Assembly (NCBI GenBank): GCA_947589305.1
Contig: CANQAP010000011.1
Coordinates: 1-61,296, forward strand
Reading direction: 5' to 3'
Length of the DNA stretch: 61,296 nt
DNA from: an uncultured Lachnospiraceae bacterium
GTDB lineage: Bacteria; Bacillota; Clostridia; Lachnospirales; Lachnospiraceae
Shown: positions 53,760 through 60,951 of the stretch, one piece after another
How positions within the stretch are numbered: position 1 is the first letter of the stretch
Layout of the letters: each line of letters starts with the position of its first letter
Made by a program: the position numbers and the translations under genes
The notes under the pieces: model-generated
Databases searched by the model: none
Told to the model about the DNA's origin: nothing
What the model saw: only the letters and a program-made list of their open reading frames with translations

Positions 53760-56702
53760 CTAAATTGTTTTAATATAATTTAAATACCTCAAATTAATCT
53801 TCGACCACTTAAATCCCAGTTTCTTCAACTCATTAACCGTGAATTCATTACTGATCGGTATGTAGTTTGAAGATGATGCGATGGCATTATAAAACGATAA
53901 GACCGCTATCTCTTTATCCTGAATCCGCTCCTTTAAGCCCTTTTCAAACACCTTTTTCGGCACTTGTTTTACTTTGAAGAGCATTTTACGGCAGAGGTTT
54001 TCCAGATAAAACACATTCGGATTATATAGATTATAAATGTTATTCACCCGATTGTGTAACGCCAGTCTGACATACGCATCCGCACACTCGTCCACTGCGG
54101 TAAAATCTATCGGGTAAGCTGCCAGTTCACTGCTGTACATTCCTATTTTCAGTAAGCCTCGGCAGCGATCCAGAAAACCGCTGTCCTGTGCATTCTTTTG
54201 AAATTTTCCATCCGACATTCTCCATGTCAGATTTCCAATCCGGAAAATATTCGCTTTCAGTCCTTGTTCCCGTGCCAAGAGAACACGTTCCTCTGCCTTA
54301 AATTTGGAATGAATGTATACGTTTTGAATATAATTCTGACCGATGTCCAGTGTGAATTCATCAAATGTAGCATTCGGATCCCGTTGTGTAACCGTTCCCG
54401 CCCCATTGACACTTGCCGTTGAAGTATATTGCAGCACCGCATTCGCATCTTTACAAAAATCGATGACCGTCTGCGTACCTATGACATTTGTACGTTCAAA
54501 ATCGGCATAATGCCCGGCATGATGCACGTTTGCCGCCGTATGTACCACCATATCCACACGCTTTGCCAAAGTTGCATACTCCTCATCCGATAATCCGAAA
54601 TGCGGTTTTTCAATATCTCCTTTTACTACTTTATATGTAAAATACTCATATTCTTTTGGAAAATAATTTTTCAAGGTCGGGCGCAGACGTTCTTCATCCC
54701 GCACCAAACAGACCACATTGACCTTCCGCCGCAGCAATTCCCTCATGATATGCGCTCCTAAAAAGCCGGTCGCACCCGTCAGCAGCACATATTTTGTCTC
54801 CACATCATAGACTAAATTATTGTTATGCTGAATCAGAGAATTCACATCGACATAGTTATCTTCTGTCGCCGCCTGCTCGCACATCAGGATCGCTGTTTCC
54901 AAAGATTCTACTGTCGGATTCTCATAAATATCCTGTGCCTGAATTCCAATCAAAGCTGCCAGCTCCAGTGCCGACAGACTGTCACCGCCCATTTCAAAGA
55001 AATTATCCCGAATACCGATATTGCGTTTTCCCAATGTCTGTTCAAATGCCATGACCAGTCGTTTTTGTTCCGCCGTTTGCGGCGGCACATAATCCACTGA
55101 CTTTTTCTCACGCTGTTCTTGTACCCATTTCAATACTTCTGCCCGTTTAATCTTCATAGTCGTTGTTTTCGGAAACTCCTGCGCCCGAAAATCTAAACCG
55201 ACAATCCTCTTATATGCCGGCAATTTTTCATTGATCTTACGGATACCCTGTTTAATCTCTTTATGCAGATCCTGATCATTGGGAACCGCTGCCAGTACCA
55301 TCGCGCTGATCTTACCGTTATCGTCATAAACCATGACATCTTTCACACCGGGAACCGTCATGACATATCCCTCGAGTTCTTCCGGATAAATATTCTTTCC
55401 GTTATCCAAGATGATGAGGTTCTTGGAACGTCCTGTGATATACAAATAACCCTCCTCGTCGAGATACCCTAAATCACCGGTATGAAACCATCCGTCGCGG
55501 ATCGCGTCTGCAGTCGCTTCCGGATTCTTATAATATCCCGCCATCACTCCGTCACCTTTTACCAATATTTCACCCTGTTCTATTTTGATCTCCATATAGG
55601 AAACGGGTTTCCCCACAGAACCGAACTTATTGACATCCGGATAATTGGCTGCTACTAACGGAGCGCATTCCGTCAGTCCATATCCCTGATACATATGGAT
55701 GCCGAATTCTTCAAATGTCTCTGCTATTTCCGGACGTAGCGCTGCTCCGCCGACCACGATATTGGTCAGATTGCCCCCAAATTTTTCCAAGAGGCTTTTA
55801 TAAAGGTTTCTTCGCGCATCAATGTTAAATTTATGTAAAACCTGATTGCATTTTTTTGCAAATGCCACTTTCCCTTTACTGCCTCCTCCTTCAATCCCTT
55901 CCAGCACCTTTTTATAAAAGACCTCCGCAATTGTCGGAACCACTAAGATGACCGCCGGTCGGAACCGATTTAGATTCGCAACTATGTTTTCCAATTTATC
56001 ATTGATACAAATAGTCGCACCGCAATATAATACCCCCAGATTGTCCACAGTCAGTTCAAAGGTATGGTGAATCGGAAGCACCGAGAGGACGATCGGATCA
56101 CATTTTAAATTACGGGTAAAATCCATGCGGCAGATTTCATTGATATTGCTGACAATATTTTTCTGTGTCAGGATCACGCCTTTACCGGTTCCGGTCGTGC
56201 CGGATGTAAACAAAATCTCCGCCATCGCTTCCGCATCCAGCTTTGGCAGTTCGCAAAGCGGGCTTCTTAGCATTTCGCGATAGGTTGTTCCGGAAAAACT
56301 GATGATGTCCGTCACCGCTTCCGTATGTTCGCGAATCGTGTGGATCATCGGTTCAAACTCTTCCGAGATAAACACCGCTTGTGCATCACCCATCGTTAAA
56401 AGATTCAGGATTTCCTGCTCCGGCAACATTTTGTCGATCGGTATGACAATATTATCACTGTTCGTTATCGCCAAAAAAGCGACAACCCATGCGTAGCTCG
56501 AAGAACCTAAAATTGCAATATGCTTTCTATGCCATCCTTTTTCCACCATCCAAGAGGCAACGGCATGAACATCATGCGCCAATTCCCGATAAGTTTTATC
56601 CACCACGGTATCTTCCACCAAATAGCGGTATGCCTTGCGGTCCCCATATTGTTTTTCTATTTCATTCACAAACTCCTGCAGATCAGCGAGCATTTTATTC
56701 AT
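53760..56702 (-). CDS. Adenylation-PCP-thioester reductase protein (carboxylic acid reductase-like)
   Basis: 980 residues. Residues ~1-530 are an acyl-adenylating domain closer in style to long-chain fatty acyl ligases than to NRPS A domains: FTSGTTGTGKGV (A3), YQGYGLTECAP (A5), FHTGDLGYLDEEGYLYITGR (A7), and catalytic Lys in TTTMKIKRAE. Residues ~545-615 are a carrier domain with phosphopantetheine Ser575 (GGDSLSALEL). Residues ~637-980 are a short-chain-dehydrogenase-like thioester reductase: TGATGFLG (642-649) and the Tyr796/Lys800 pair. No condensation domain. It would activate a carboxylic acid, probably fatty, and release it as aldehyde with NADPH. It heads the operon with the plsA/plsR-like genes. 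Confidence 0.85.
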   Translation of the reverse strand: MNKMLADLQEFVNEIEKQYGDRKAYRYLVEDTVVDKTYRELAHDVHAVASWMVEKGWHRKHIAILGSSSYAWVVAFLAITNSDNIVIPIDKMLPEQEILNLLTMGDAQAVFISEEFEPMIHTIREHTEAVTDIISFSGTTYREMLRSPLCELPKLDAEAMAEILFTSGTTGTGKGVILTQKNIVSNINEICRMDFTRNLKCDPIVLSVLPIHHTFELTVDNLGVLYCGATICINDKLENIVANLNRFRPAVILVVPTIAEVFYKKVLEGIEGGGSKGKVAFAKKCNQVLHKFNIDARRNLYKSLLEKFGGNLTNIVVGGAALRPEIAETFEEFGIHMYQGYGLTECAPLVAANYPDVNKFGSVGKPVSYMEIKIEQGEILVKGDGVMAGYYKNPEATADAIRDGWFHTGDLGYLDEEGYLYITGRSKNLIILDNGKNIYPEELEGYVMTVPGVKDVMVYDDNGKISAMVLAAVPNDQDLHKEIKQGIRKINEKLPAYKRIVGLDFRAQEFPKTTTMKIKRAEVLKWVQEQREKKSVDYVPPQTAEQKRLVMAFEQTLGKRNIGIRDNFFEMGGDSLSALELAALIGIQAQDIYENPTVESLETAILMCEQAATEDNYVDVNSLIQHNNNLVYDVETKYVLLTGATGFLGAHIMRELLRRKVNVVCLVRDEERLRPTLKNYFPKEYEYFTYKVVKGDIEKPHFGLSDEEYATLAKRVDMVVHTAANVHHAGHYADFERTNVIGTQTVIDFCKDANAVLQYTSTASVNGAGTVTQRDPNATFDEFTLDIGQNYIQNVYIHSKFKAEERVLLAREQGLKANIFRIGNLTWRMSDGKFQKNAQDSGFLDRCRGLLKIGMYSSELAAYPIDFTAVDECADAYVRLALHNRVNNIYNLYNPNVFYLENLCRKMLFKVKQVPKKVFEKGLKERIQDKEIAVLSFYNAIASSSNYIPISNEFTVNELKKLGFKWSKINLRYLNYIKTI

Positions 56703-56760
56703 AATCCAATCACCCTATATCAACCTTCCAAACGAAATCCGCACAAAATCACATATAATA

Positions 56761-56789
56761 ATTATAGCTTGCCTACTATTAAAATTCAA
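56761..56789 (-). promoter_or_regulatory. Promoter of the acyl reductase/plsA/plsR operon
   Basis: Minus strand TTGAAT (56784-56789), 17-bp spacer, TATAAT (56761-56766). Confidence 0.7.
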
Positions 56790-56817
56790 TTGGCAATACA
56801 CTTTTTCTTTCATTTGG

Positions 56818-56853
56818 GCAAAAAAGAACGTATAGACTAATGTCTATACGTTC
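56818..56853 (-). terminator. Terminator of the GNAT gene
   Basis: Perfect 12-bp stem GAACGTATAGAC / GTCTATACGTTC with a 4-base loop, followed on the minus strand by T6. Confidence 0.9.
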
Positions 56854-56892
56854 GAACACTATGTTGCTATTTAGTTGTAATCATGGTAATCG

Positions 56893-57378
56893 CTATTGAA
56901 ACAAACGGGAATTTTCATCCCTGCAGACTGGGAGTTCGATTTGCCTTTGCAGGTAAACCATATCGATCAGTTGTTTGCCGCATTCATATATCGGATGGTC
57001 ATAGTGTTCGATAAAGAAATTACTGACAATATGTGAGCGAACGAAACCGCAGCGCTCATAAAATGGGATCGTCAGCGGGCTATCGCCCGTACCCACCTGT
57101 AAAACCGAATACTGACCCGCGTACTTTCCCGCAACGAACTCAATCAGTTCTTTGCCATATCCCATCCCGTGATATGCAGGCTCTGTTGCTATATTCTTTA
57201 TCTCCAGAACACCATTTCCCTCATCTGTAACTACGCATTCAGCCTTTACGCCGTTATCAATAAGAACAAACATTGTTCCCCGATCAAGATAACGATCGAT
57301 CATATCCTCTTGCTCATCCGCCAGTAACAGTAAGGTAAGATAATCTTTTTTCTTTGTTCTTATCTCTACGATCTCCAT
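56893..57378 (-). CDS. GNAT-family N-acetyltransferase
   Basis: 161 residues. The acetyl-CoA loop is IATEPAYHGMGYGKELIEFVAG (Q/RxxGxG/A variant), followed by VLQVGTGDSPLTIPFYERCGF, the beta5 region. The C-terminal segment SNFFIEHYDHPIYECGKQLIDMVYL matches a common Firmicute GNAT subgroup. Substrate unknown. The ATG at 57378 has TAGG upstream; a 14-codon extension is possible but poorly supported. A TATAAT lies at about 57422-57427 on the minus strand. Confidence 0.85.
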   Translation of the reverse strand: MEIVEIRTKKKDYLTLLLLADEQEDMIDRYLDRGTMFVLIDNGVKAECVVTDEGNGVLEIKNIATEPAYHGMGYGKELIEFVAGKYAGQYSVLQVGTGDSPLTIPFYERCGFVRSHIVSNFFIEHYDHPIYECGKQLIDMVYLQRQIELPVCRDENSRLFQ

Positions 57379-57477
57379 TTTAGACCTACATAACTCCTGA
57401 TTGGGATTTTTCCTTGTCAAGTATTATAACATATCATGGACAGAGCAGAAAGAACTGATTAAATGCTTTCAAACATT

Positions 57478-57678
57478 TTAAGTAAAAGAGGACTTTTCCA
57501 GCTCCTAATATGCCCGTTTCGTGGTAATGAAGCTGATCCGCAGATCCTTTGCAATTCCGTGGATAGACGGCAACATGTCATCTTCCTTCAGAGAGCCGCT
57601 CATAATCTGACTTTTGATCTGAGAATATATCTGATCGTAGATCGGTACACCACTTTTGTTATCGATCAGAATATACAC
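57478..57678 (-). pseudogene. Broken GntR/YtrA-type regulator fragment
   Basis: From GTG 57678 (GAGGTG upstream) the frame reads VYILIDNKSGVPIYDQIYSQ and a winged-helix start (MLPSIHGIAKDLRISFITTKRAY), then hits TAG at 57505-57507 exactly where the family has a Glu codon, and continues in frame with ELEKSSF before TAA at 57478. The wing, and the whole C-terminal part, are missing. It is thus a nonsense-mutated, truncated remnant next to mobile-element debris. Confidence 0.75.
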
Positions 57679-57694
57679 ACAGTCACCTCTGTTG

Positions 57695-57934
57695 CTACTT
57701 GTCAAGGACATATTCATCATTTTTCATCATTTTTCCCTGACTGCCCCGTTTCCCATGCGAACAAGGTTCGAATTGCGCTAAGTCATGGAGAATGACACGT
57801 CTCAGCCTATCCTCCACACTCTTGGCACTGGTGTCTGAAAAGTATACCTCTATCAAATATCTTGTCTTTTCAATCTGATGCTGCAAGCAGGGCGGTGTCT
57901 GCCCTGCGGTGTTGGTATGGATATTGTCGCTCAT
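57695..57934 (-). CDS. tnpW: TnpW-like transposon-encoded protein
   Basis: 79 residues. TNTAGQTPPCLQHQIEKTRYLIEVYFSDTS resembles the short TnpW proteins carried by clostridial mobilisable/conjugative elements. The tail after HDLAQFEPCSHGKRG runs up to the broken GntR gene and may not be original. AAGGAGGGG precedes the ATG at 57934. Function unknown; it marks the region as mobile-element derived. Confidence 0.65.
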   Translation of the reverse strand: MSDNIHTNTAGQTPPCLQHQIEKTRYLIEVYFSDTSAKSVEDRLRRVILHDLAQFEPCSHGKRGSQGKMMKNDEYVLDK

Positions 57935-57950
57935 TGCCCCTCCTTTAAAA

Positions 57951-57998
57951 TAAAAAAAGGCAAGAAGCGTTTGGTTCCCTGCTTTCTTGCCTTTTGAC
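57951..57998 (-). terminator. Terminator upstream of tnpW
   Basis: Minus strand AAAAGGCAAGAA...TTCTTGCCTTTTTTT: a long stem and T7 just 17 bp before the tnpW start. It would end the toxin transcript or attenuate tnpW. Confidence 0.8.
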
Positions 57999-58016
57999 CT
58001 GTTATAAAAATTTTTG

Positions 58017-58045
58017 TTGAATGTATGTGGAAAGTGTGGTATAGT
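58017..58045 (+). promoter_or_regulatory. Promoter of the antitoxin RNA
   Basis: TTGAAT (58017-58022), 17-bp spacer, TATAGT (58040-58045); predicted start near 58052. Confidence 0.7.
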
Positions 58046-58051
58046 GTTATC

Positions 58052-58156
58052 AGAAAAGGAAAGCACCCACTCCAAAGTGGATGCTCCCAAGTAGGTATAT
58101 GTCCTTACGGACACCGCCTATCCTGTGTAGCAGACAGGATAGGCATTTTTATTTTC
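58052..58156 (+). ncRNA. Candidate type I antitoxin RNA
   Basis: About 105 nt from the promoter at 58017-58045 to a strong terminator GCCTATCCTGT...ACAGGATAGGC followed by T5 (58116-58156). It has an internal hairpin GCACCCACT-CCAA-AGTGGATGC (58063-58084). There is no coding capacity. It is antisense to the 3' untranslated part and last codon of the holin-like toxin gene, the arrangement of TxpA/RatA-type systems. Predicted only. Confidence 0.65.
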
Positions 58157-58268
58157 GCTTTTTCTTTCTCTTTTGGAGAAAGGCAAGCAACGCCACAATC
58201 AGGCTACCAAAGGCACATAACAAAGTTAATATGCCGATGAAAATCGAGATGATTTCAAAAGCTGTCAT
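58149..58268 (-). CDS. Holin-like type I toxin (39 residues)
   Basis: A 39-residue peptide: MTAFEIISIFIGILTL opening, one transmembrane helix covering about residues 5-31, and a terminal Lys/Arg cluster. This matches the 'putative holin-like toxin' peptides of Gram-positive mobile elements, which insert in the membrane. The ribosome site GGGGAGG is strong, but CCTCCC in the leader could mask it. It lies between the relaxase remnant and tnpW, with the antisense RNA converging on its 3' end. Confidence 0.72.
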   Translation of the reverse strand: MTAFEIISIFIGILTLLCAFGSLIVALLAFLQKRKKKRK

Positions 58269-58372
58269 ATAACGCCACCTCCCCTCCTATGTATTCCGGC
58301 AAGCCGGTCATTAAGCGTTGGGAGGCTACCACCCTGTCATGGGTACTTTCCTATGGCTTTCGCCACGTTACC

Positions 58373-58401
58373 AATATACCATTTCCGACATCACATTTCA
58401 A
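58373..58401 (-). promoter_or_regulatory. Promoter of the toxin mRNA
   Basis: Minus strand TTGAAA (58396-58401), 17-bp spacer, TATATT (58373-58378). The start near 58366 gives a leader of about 98 nt, long for such a tiny gene. In it, GCCTCCC (near 58325) can pair with the GGGAGGT of the ribosome site. Confidence 0.68.
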
Positions 58402-58408
58402 CCGTTTT

Positions 58409-58840
58409 CTACAATTCTTCCTCCCTCCGTTTCCCTCTGCTCTGCATTTTATTCTGCTGTCTGCCCTCGTTCTGAAGCTCACGCTCAAGGTTCTTTTTGT
58501 TATAGCTGATTACCTCGGCATACGCTAATTCTGTAGCGGTCTTGGTCTGCTCCCTGCCGATGCTGTCGTATTCCGCCTGCAAGGTCTTTATCTCCTGCCG
58601 CCATTGTTTCGGCGTGATCTTCTCGCCCTCGTTCAGCAGCTTATACATCCGCTCCCGCATTTCGGGGTACTTCTCCAGACTGTCCTTATGCTCCTTATCA
58701 TATTTCAGCTTGGCAAGCCCTTTGAGTGACTGGCTCTCCTTATAGGCTGCTTTATGCGGCTCATAGAGTGCATACATTCTTGACAGTTCTTTCAGTGCGC
58801 TCTCCAAGCCTTTGTCAAGGGTGTTCCTGTTCTCGATCAT
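58409..58840 (-). CDS. Relaxase/mobilisation protein C-terminal fragment
   Basis: 143 residues, strongly charged and helical: LYEPHKAAYKESQSLKGLAK, then EKITPKQWRQEIKTLQAEYD. This resembles the C-terminal coiled-coil of MobA/MobL-type relaxases of gut Firmicute elements, which are 450 residues or more. The catalytic N-terminal part (His triad, Tyr) is absent, and nothing resembling it lies upstream. An ATG with AGAGGAC upstream allows translation, so it may be expressed as a stub. The assignment is from memory of the family. Confidence 0.55.
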   Translation of the reverse strand: MIENRNTLDKGLESALKELSRMYALYEPHKAAYKESQSLKGLAKLKYDKEHKDSLEKYPEMRERMYKLLNEGEKITPKQWRQEIKTLQAEYDSIGREQTKTATELAYAEVISYNKKNLERELQNEGRQQNKMQSRGKRREEEL

Positions 58841-59149
58841 TGTCCTCTTTCCTTTCTCTCAACTCTGTTTTCGGGCAACCGAAAAGCGGCATCTCCGTTT
58901 TATGGAAAATGCCGTTTAGCAGACTGCCCGTATTCGTTTCAATCTCTGCAATTTAGTTCTCTCTCCTTTCTGCGCTGACGCTGTAAATAATGACAAGGAT
59001 CTCTATACTTTTTCAAACTGAAACATGAATAGAAATGGCGGGGAATGACACCAGATGATTGATCTTATATACAAAAAAGCGTCCATTGGTTTTCCCCCAA
59101 CAAACGCTCTCCTGCCTTAAATGCCTGTTTTGTTTTACTGTTGCCTTAT
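58841..59149. other. Gap between relaxase fragment and the end cassette
   Basis: It holds the nested inverted repeat at 58872-58930 (outer arms CGGGCA/TGCCCG, inner arms around CGGCAT/ATGCCG), which would fold in the leader of the relaxase fragment, and the terminator at 59080-59117. No gene was found in the rest. Confidence 0.55.
59080..59117 (-). terminator. Terminator of the 3'-edge cassette
   Basis: Minus strand AGCGTTTGTTGG-GGGAAAA-CCAATGGACGCT with three G-U pairs, then T6. Confidence 0.75.
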
Positions 59150-59908
59150 TCAAATACTGAAATCAAACCTGCCGCCGCTTTCTGTGCTGCCCTCTGCCCG
59201 TATTTCGTTCCATTTTACCGCCGCAATCTTTTTCATCAGTTCGTCCACGCTTCCCGCTTCCACAACCGTATGCTTTGTGTCGGCGTTCGTCCGGGAATAA
59301 CAGTCTGCCGCTTTTTCTTCCAGACGCTTTTCCTGCTGTTTCTTCTGTGCCTGCTTATTCTCCGCCTTTTTCTGCGCCCGCTTTTCTGTCCTTGCTTCTT
59401 CGATCTGTTCCCGCTGCTTCCGACTGGACTTTTCAAGCTCCGCAAAGATATTGGCAGAGCCGTCATCGTTGAAAGAAATCGCAATCCTACTGATCCGTGT
59501 GTCGGCATTTTCGCTGTTCCTGCCAAAAGCGGACGTATAGCCAAATTCACGGTTGATTTGCTCTGACATACGGAGTGTGCCTTGTACGCCTTTCATTTTT
59601 TCAGCGGCATACTTTTCATCGGACGCCATTTTCTCTATTTCCTCACGGGACAGCATAACGGAAACTTCCTTTGTGCTGTGGGAGAGGACTTCCTTTGCGT
59701 CCTTGCCGGAGTTGTAGACAAGAAACTCCATGTTGTCATAGGATTTATTCAGCTTGTCAAGATACGCCTGCGCCTTTGAGGATAGCTGCGGGGCATCCGC
59801 CTGTTGTGTCTGCCTGTTCTGCGTGTTCTCTGTGGCTTGCTTTTTCTCTGCCGCTTTCGTGCTGTTGTCGGCATAAGCATTGTAAACGCTGTTTATTGTC
59901 ATGGACAT
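59150..59908 (-). CDS. Uncharacterised protein (DUF6033-like), charged coiled-coil C-half
   Basis: 252 residues, function not recognised. It has an N-terminal polar start MSMTINSVYNAYADNSTKAAEKK and a central conserved-looking part (LSSKAQAYLDKLNKSYDNMEFLVYN, ISRIAISFNDDGSANIFAELEKS). A very charged helix at ~160-200 (KRAQKKAENKQAQKKQQEKR) and a short C-terminal domain follow. No signal peptide or membrane helix. From memory it resembles a protein family of Firmicutes listed as DUF6033, often beside the next gene's family. It is the last gene of a three-gene unit. Confidence 0.6.
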   Translation of the reverse strand: MSMTINSVYNAYADNSTKAAEKKQATENTQNRQTQQADAPQLSSKAQAYLDKLNKSYDNMEFLVYNSGKDAKEVLSHSTKEVSVMLSREEIEKMASDEKYAAEKMKGVQGTLRMSEQINREFGYTSAFGRNSENADTRISRIAISFNDDGSANIFAELEKSSRKQREQIEEARTEKRAQKKAENKQAQKKQQEKRLEEKAADCYSRTNADTKHTVVEAGSVDELMKKIAAVKWNEIRAEGSTESGGRFDFSI

Positions 59909-59944
59909 AGTATCATCCCCCTGCTTTGTCTTTTATTTTACACC

Positions 59945-60931
59945 TCAATAAACTTCTGCCCCATACTCAATATCAATTCCTTTGTTTTCGTTCAGGACAT
60001 AATCCTTGCCGCCGATTGTCACTGTCTGTCCCGGCTGGAATTTATCAAGCTGAAATGTCTTTCCGCTGACAAGCGCATTATACCGTTTGTCATATGTTTC
60101 CTTATCGAAAAGCGTCATGGCATCCTCGTTGGAGGACAAATAATAACTTTGGGAGCGATTTCCCACCGTCACAGTGAAAAAACCGTTCTGAATACCGGCA
60201 TCCGTCAACTTCTGCCTGATTTCTTTCTGACTGTAACGCTGTTCAATGCTCCATACATTCCCATGCGCCACATCCTCCCAAAACTCCGCATACTCCGCCG
60301 CTTCCTTATCAAAGCTTTCTTTTCCAAAGCTGGCAAAGGTACTCGGGCTTAATGACGAACCCATCGAAAGCACCCTATGATTTTTGCCGTCCTTTCCCTT
60401 AAACTGATAATAAGAATAGCTGTCAAAACGCACCTCGTTATCCTTTACAGACATCTGTTTGGGATTGTGTATCCCCAATGCGGCGTTGACATCAGCCGGA
60501 TTAAAATACATCTTTTCACCCACAGGACGGCTTTCTACCGAGTATCTGCTGGTCTTGCTGTTACTGTATATGCTTTTCATGCCCTGAAAATAAGCCGATC
60601 TTCCGTCATAGCCGAGCATATAGCCGTCATATTTTTCGATCGCACCCAGTATTTCCCGTGCAGAATAAAACGGCTTTCTTTGGCTCGGGTGCCGTCTCTG
60701 TCTTGCGCCTACCAACATACCCTCCCTCGTGTAGAGCTTAGAAGCGGTAGATCTGCCCTTGCTGTAAACAACACCGTCCATAAAATTCGGCACTGTGTTC
60801 CTATTGGCAATAGTTCTGTTCGTGATATTCCGGCTTCCGACATTCCTGCTTCCAAGTAGCCTTGAAATCATAGAAGAACTGTTAAATAGGCTGCTGTTCA
60901 TAAAATTAAATAAATTTCCATTGATCCTCAT
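59945..60931 (-). CDS. Uncharacterised 328-residue protein
   Basis: Not recognised. The first ~75 residues are Ser/Asn/Arg-rich and probably disordered (SRNVGSRNITNRTIANRN). The rest looks globular, with KPFYSAREILGAIEKYDGYMLGYDGRSAYFQG, FDSYSYYQFKGKDGK and a C-terminal beta-rich part (GQTVTIGGKDYVLNENKGIDIEYGAEVY). No signal peptide, membrane helix or catalytic motif. 36 bp separate it from the gene downstream, so they are co-transcribed. It might belong to a DUF3879/DUF4885-type family; I am unsure. Confidence 0.65.
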   Translation of the reverse strand: MRINGNLFNFMNSSLFNSSSMISRLLGSRNVGSRNITNRTIANRNTVPNFMDGVVYSKGRSTASKLYTREGMLVGARQRRHPSQRKPFYSAREILGAIEKYDGYMLGYDGRSAYFQGMKSIYSNSKTSRYSVESRPVGEKMYFNPADVNAALGIHNPKQMSVKDNEVRFDSYSYYQFKGKDGKNHRVLSMGSSLSPSTFASFGKESFDKEAAEYAEFWEDVAHGNVWSIEQRYSQKEIRQKLTDAGIQNGFFTVTVGNRSQSYYLSSNEDAMTLFDKETYDKRYNALVSGKTFQLDKFQPGQTVTIGGKDYVLNENKGIDIEYGAEVY

Positions 60932-60951
60932 AGTCTTTTCCTCCTTATGAT

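Noticed and set aside
53760..56702. Non-ribosomal peptide synthetase making peptide aldehydes
   Set aside because: No condensation domain and no second module; the adenylation domain reads like a fatty-acyl ligase.
58289..58528. 79-residue plus-strand frame opposite the toxin promoter
   Set aside because: It covers the toxin promoter/leader and the relaxase end in antisense, and lacks a ribosome site.
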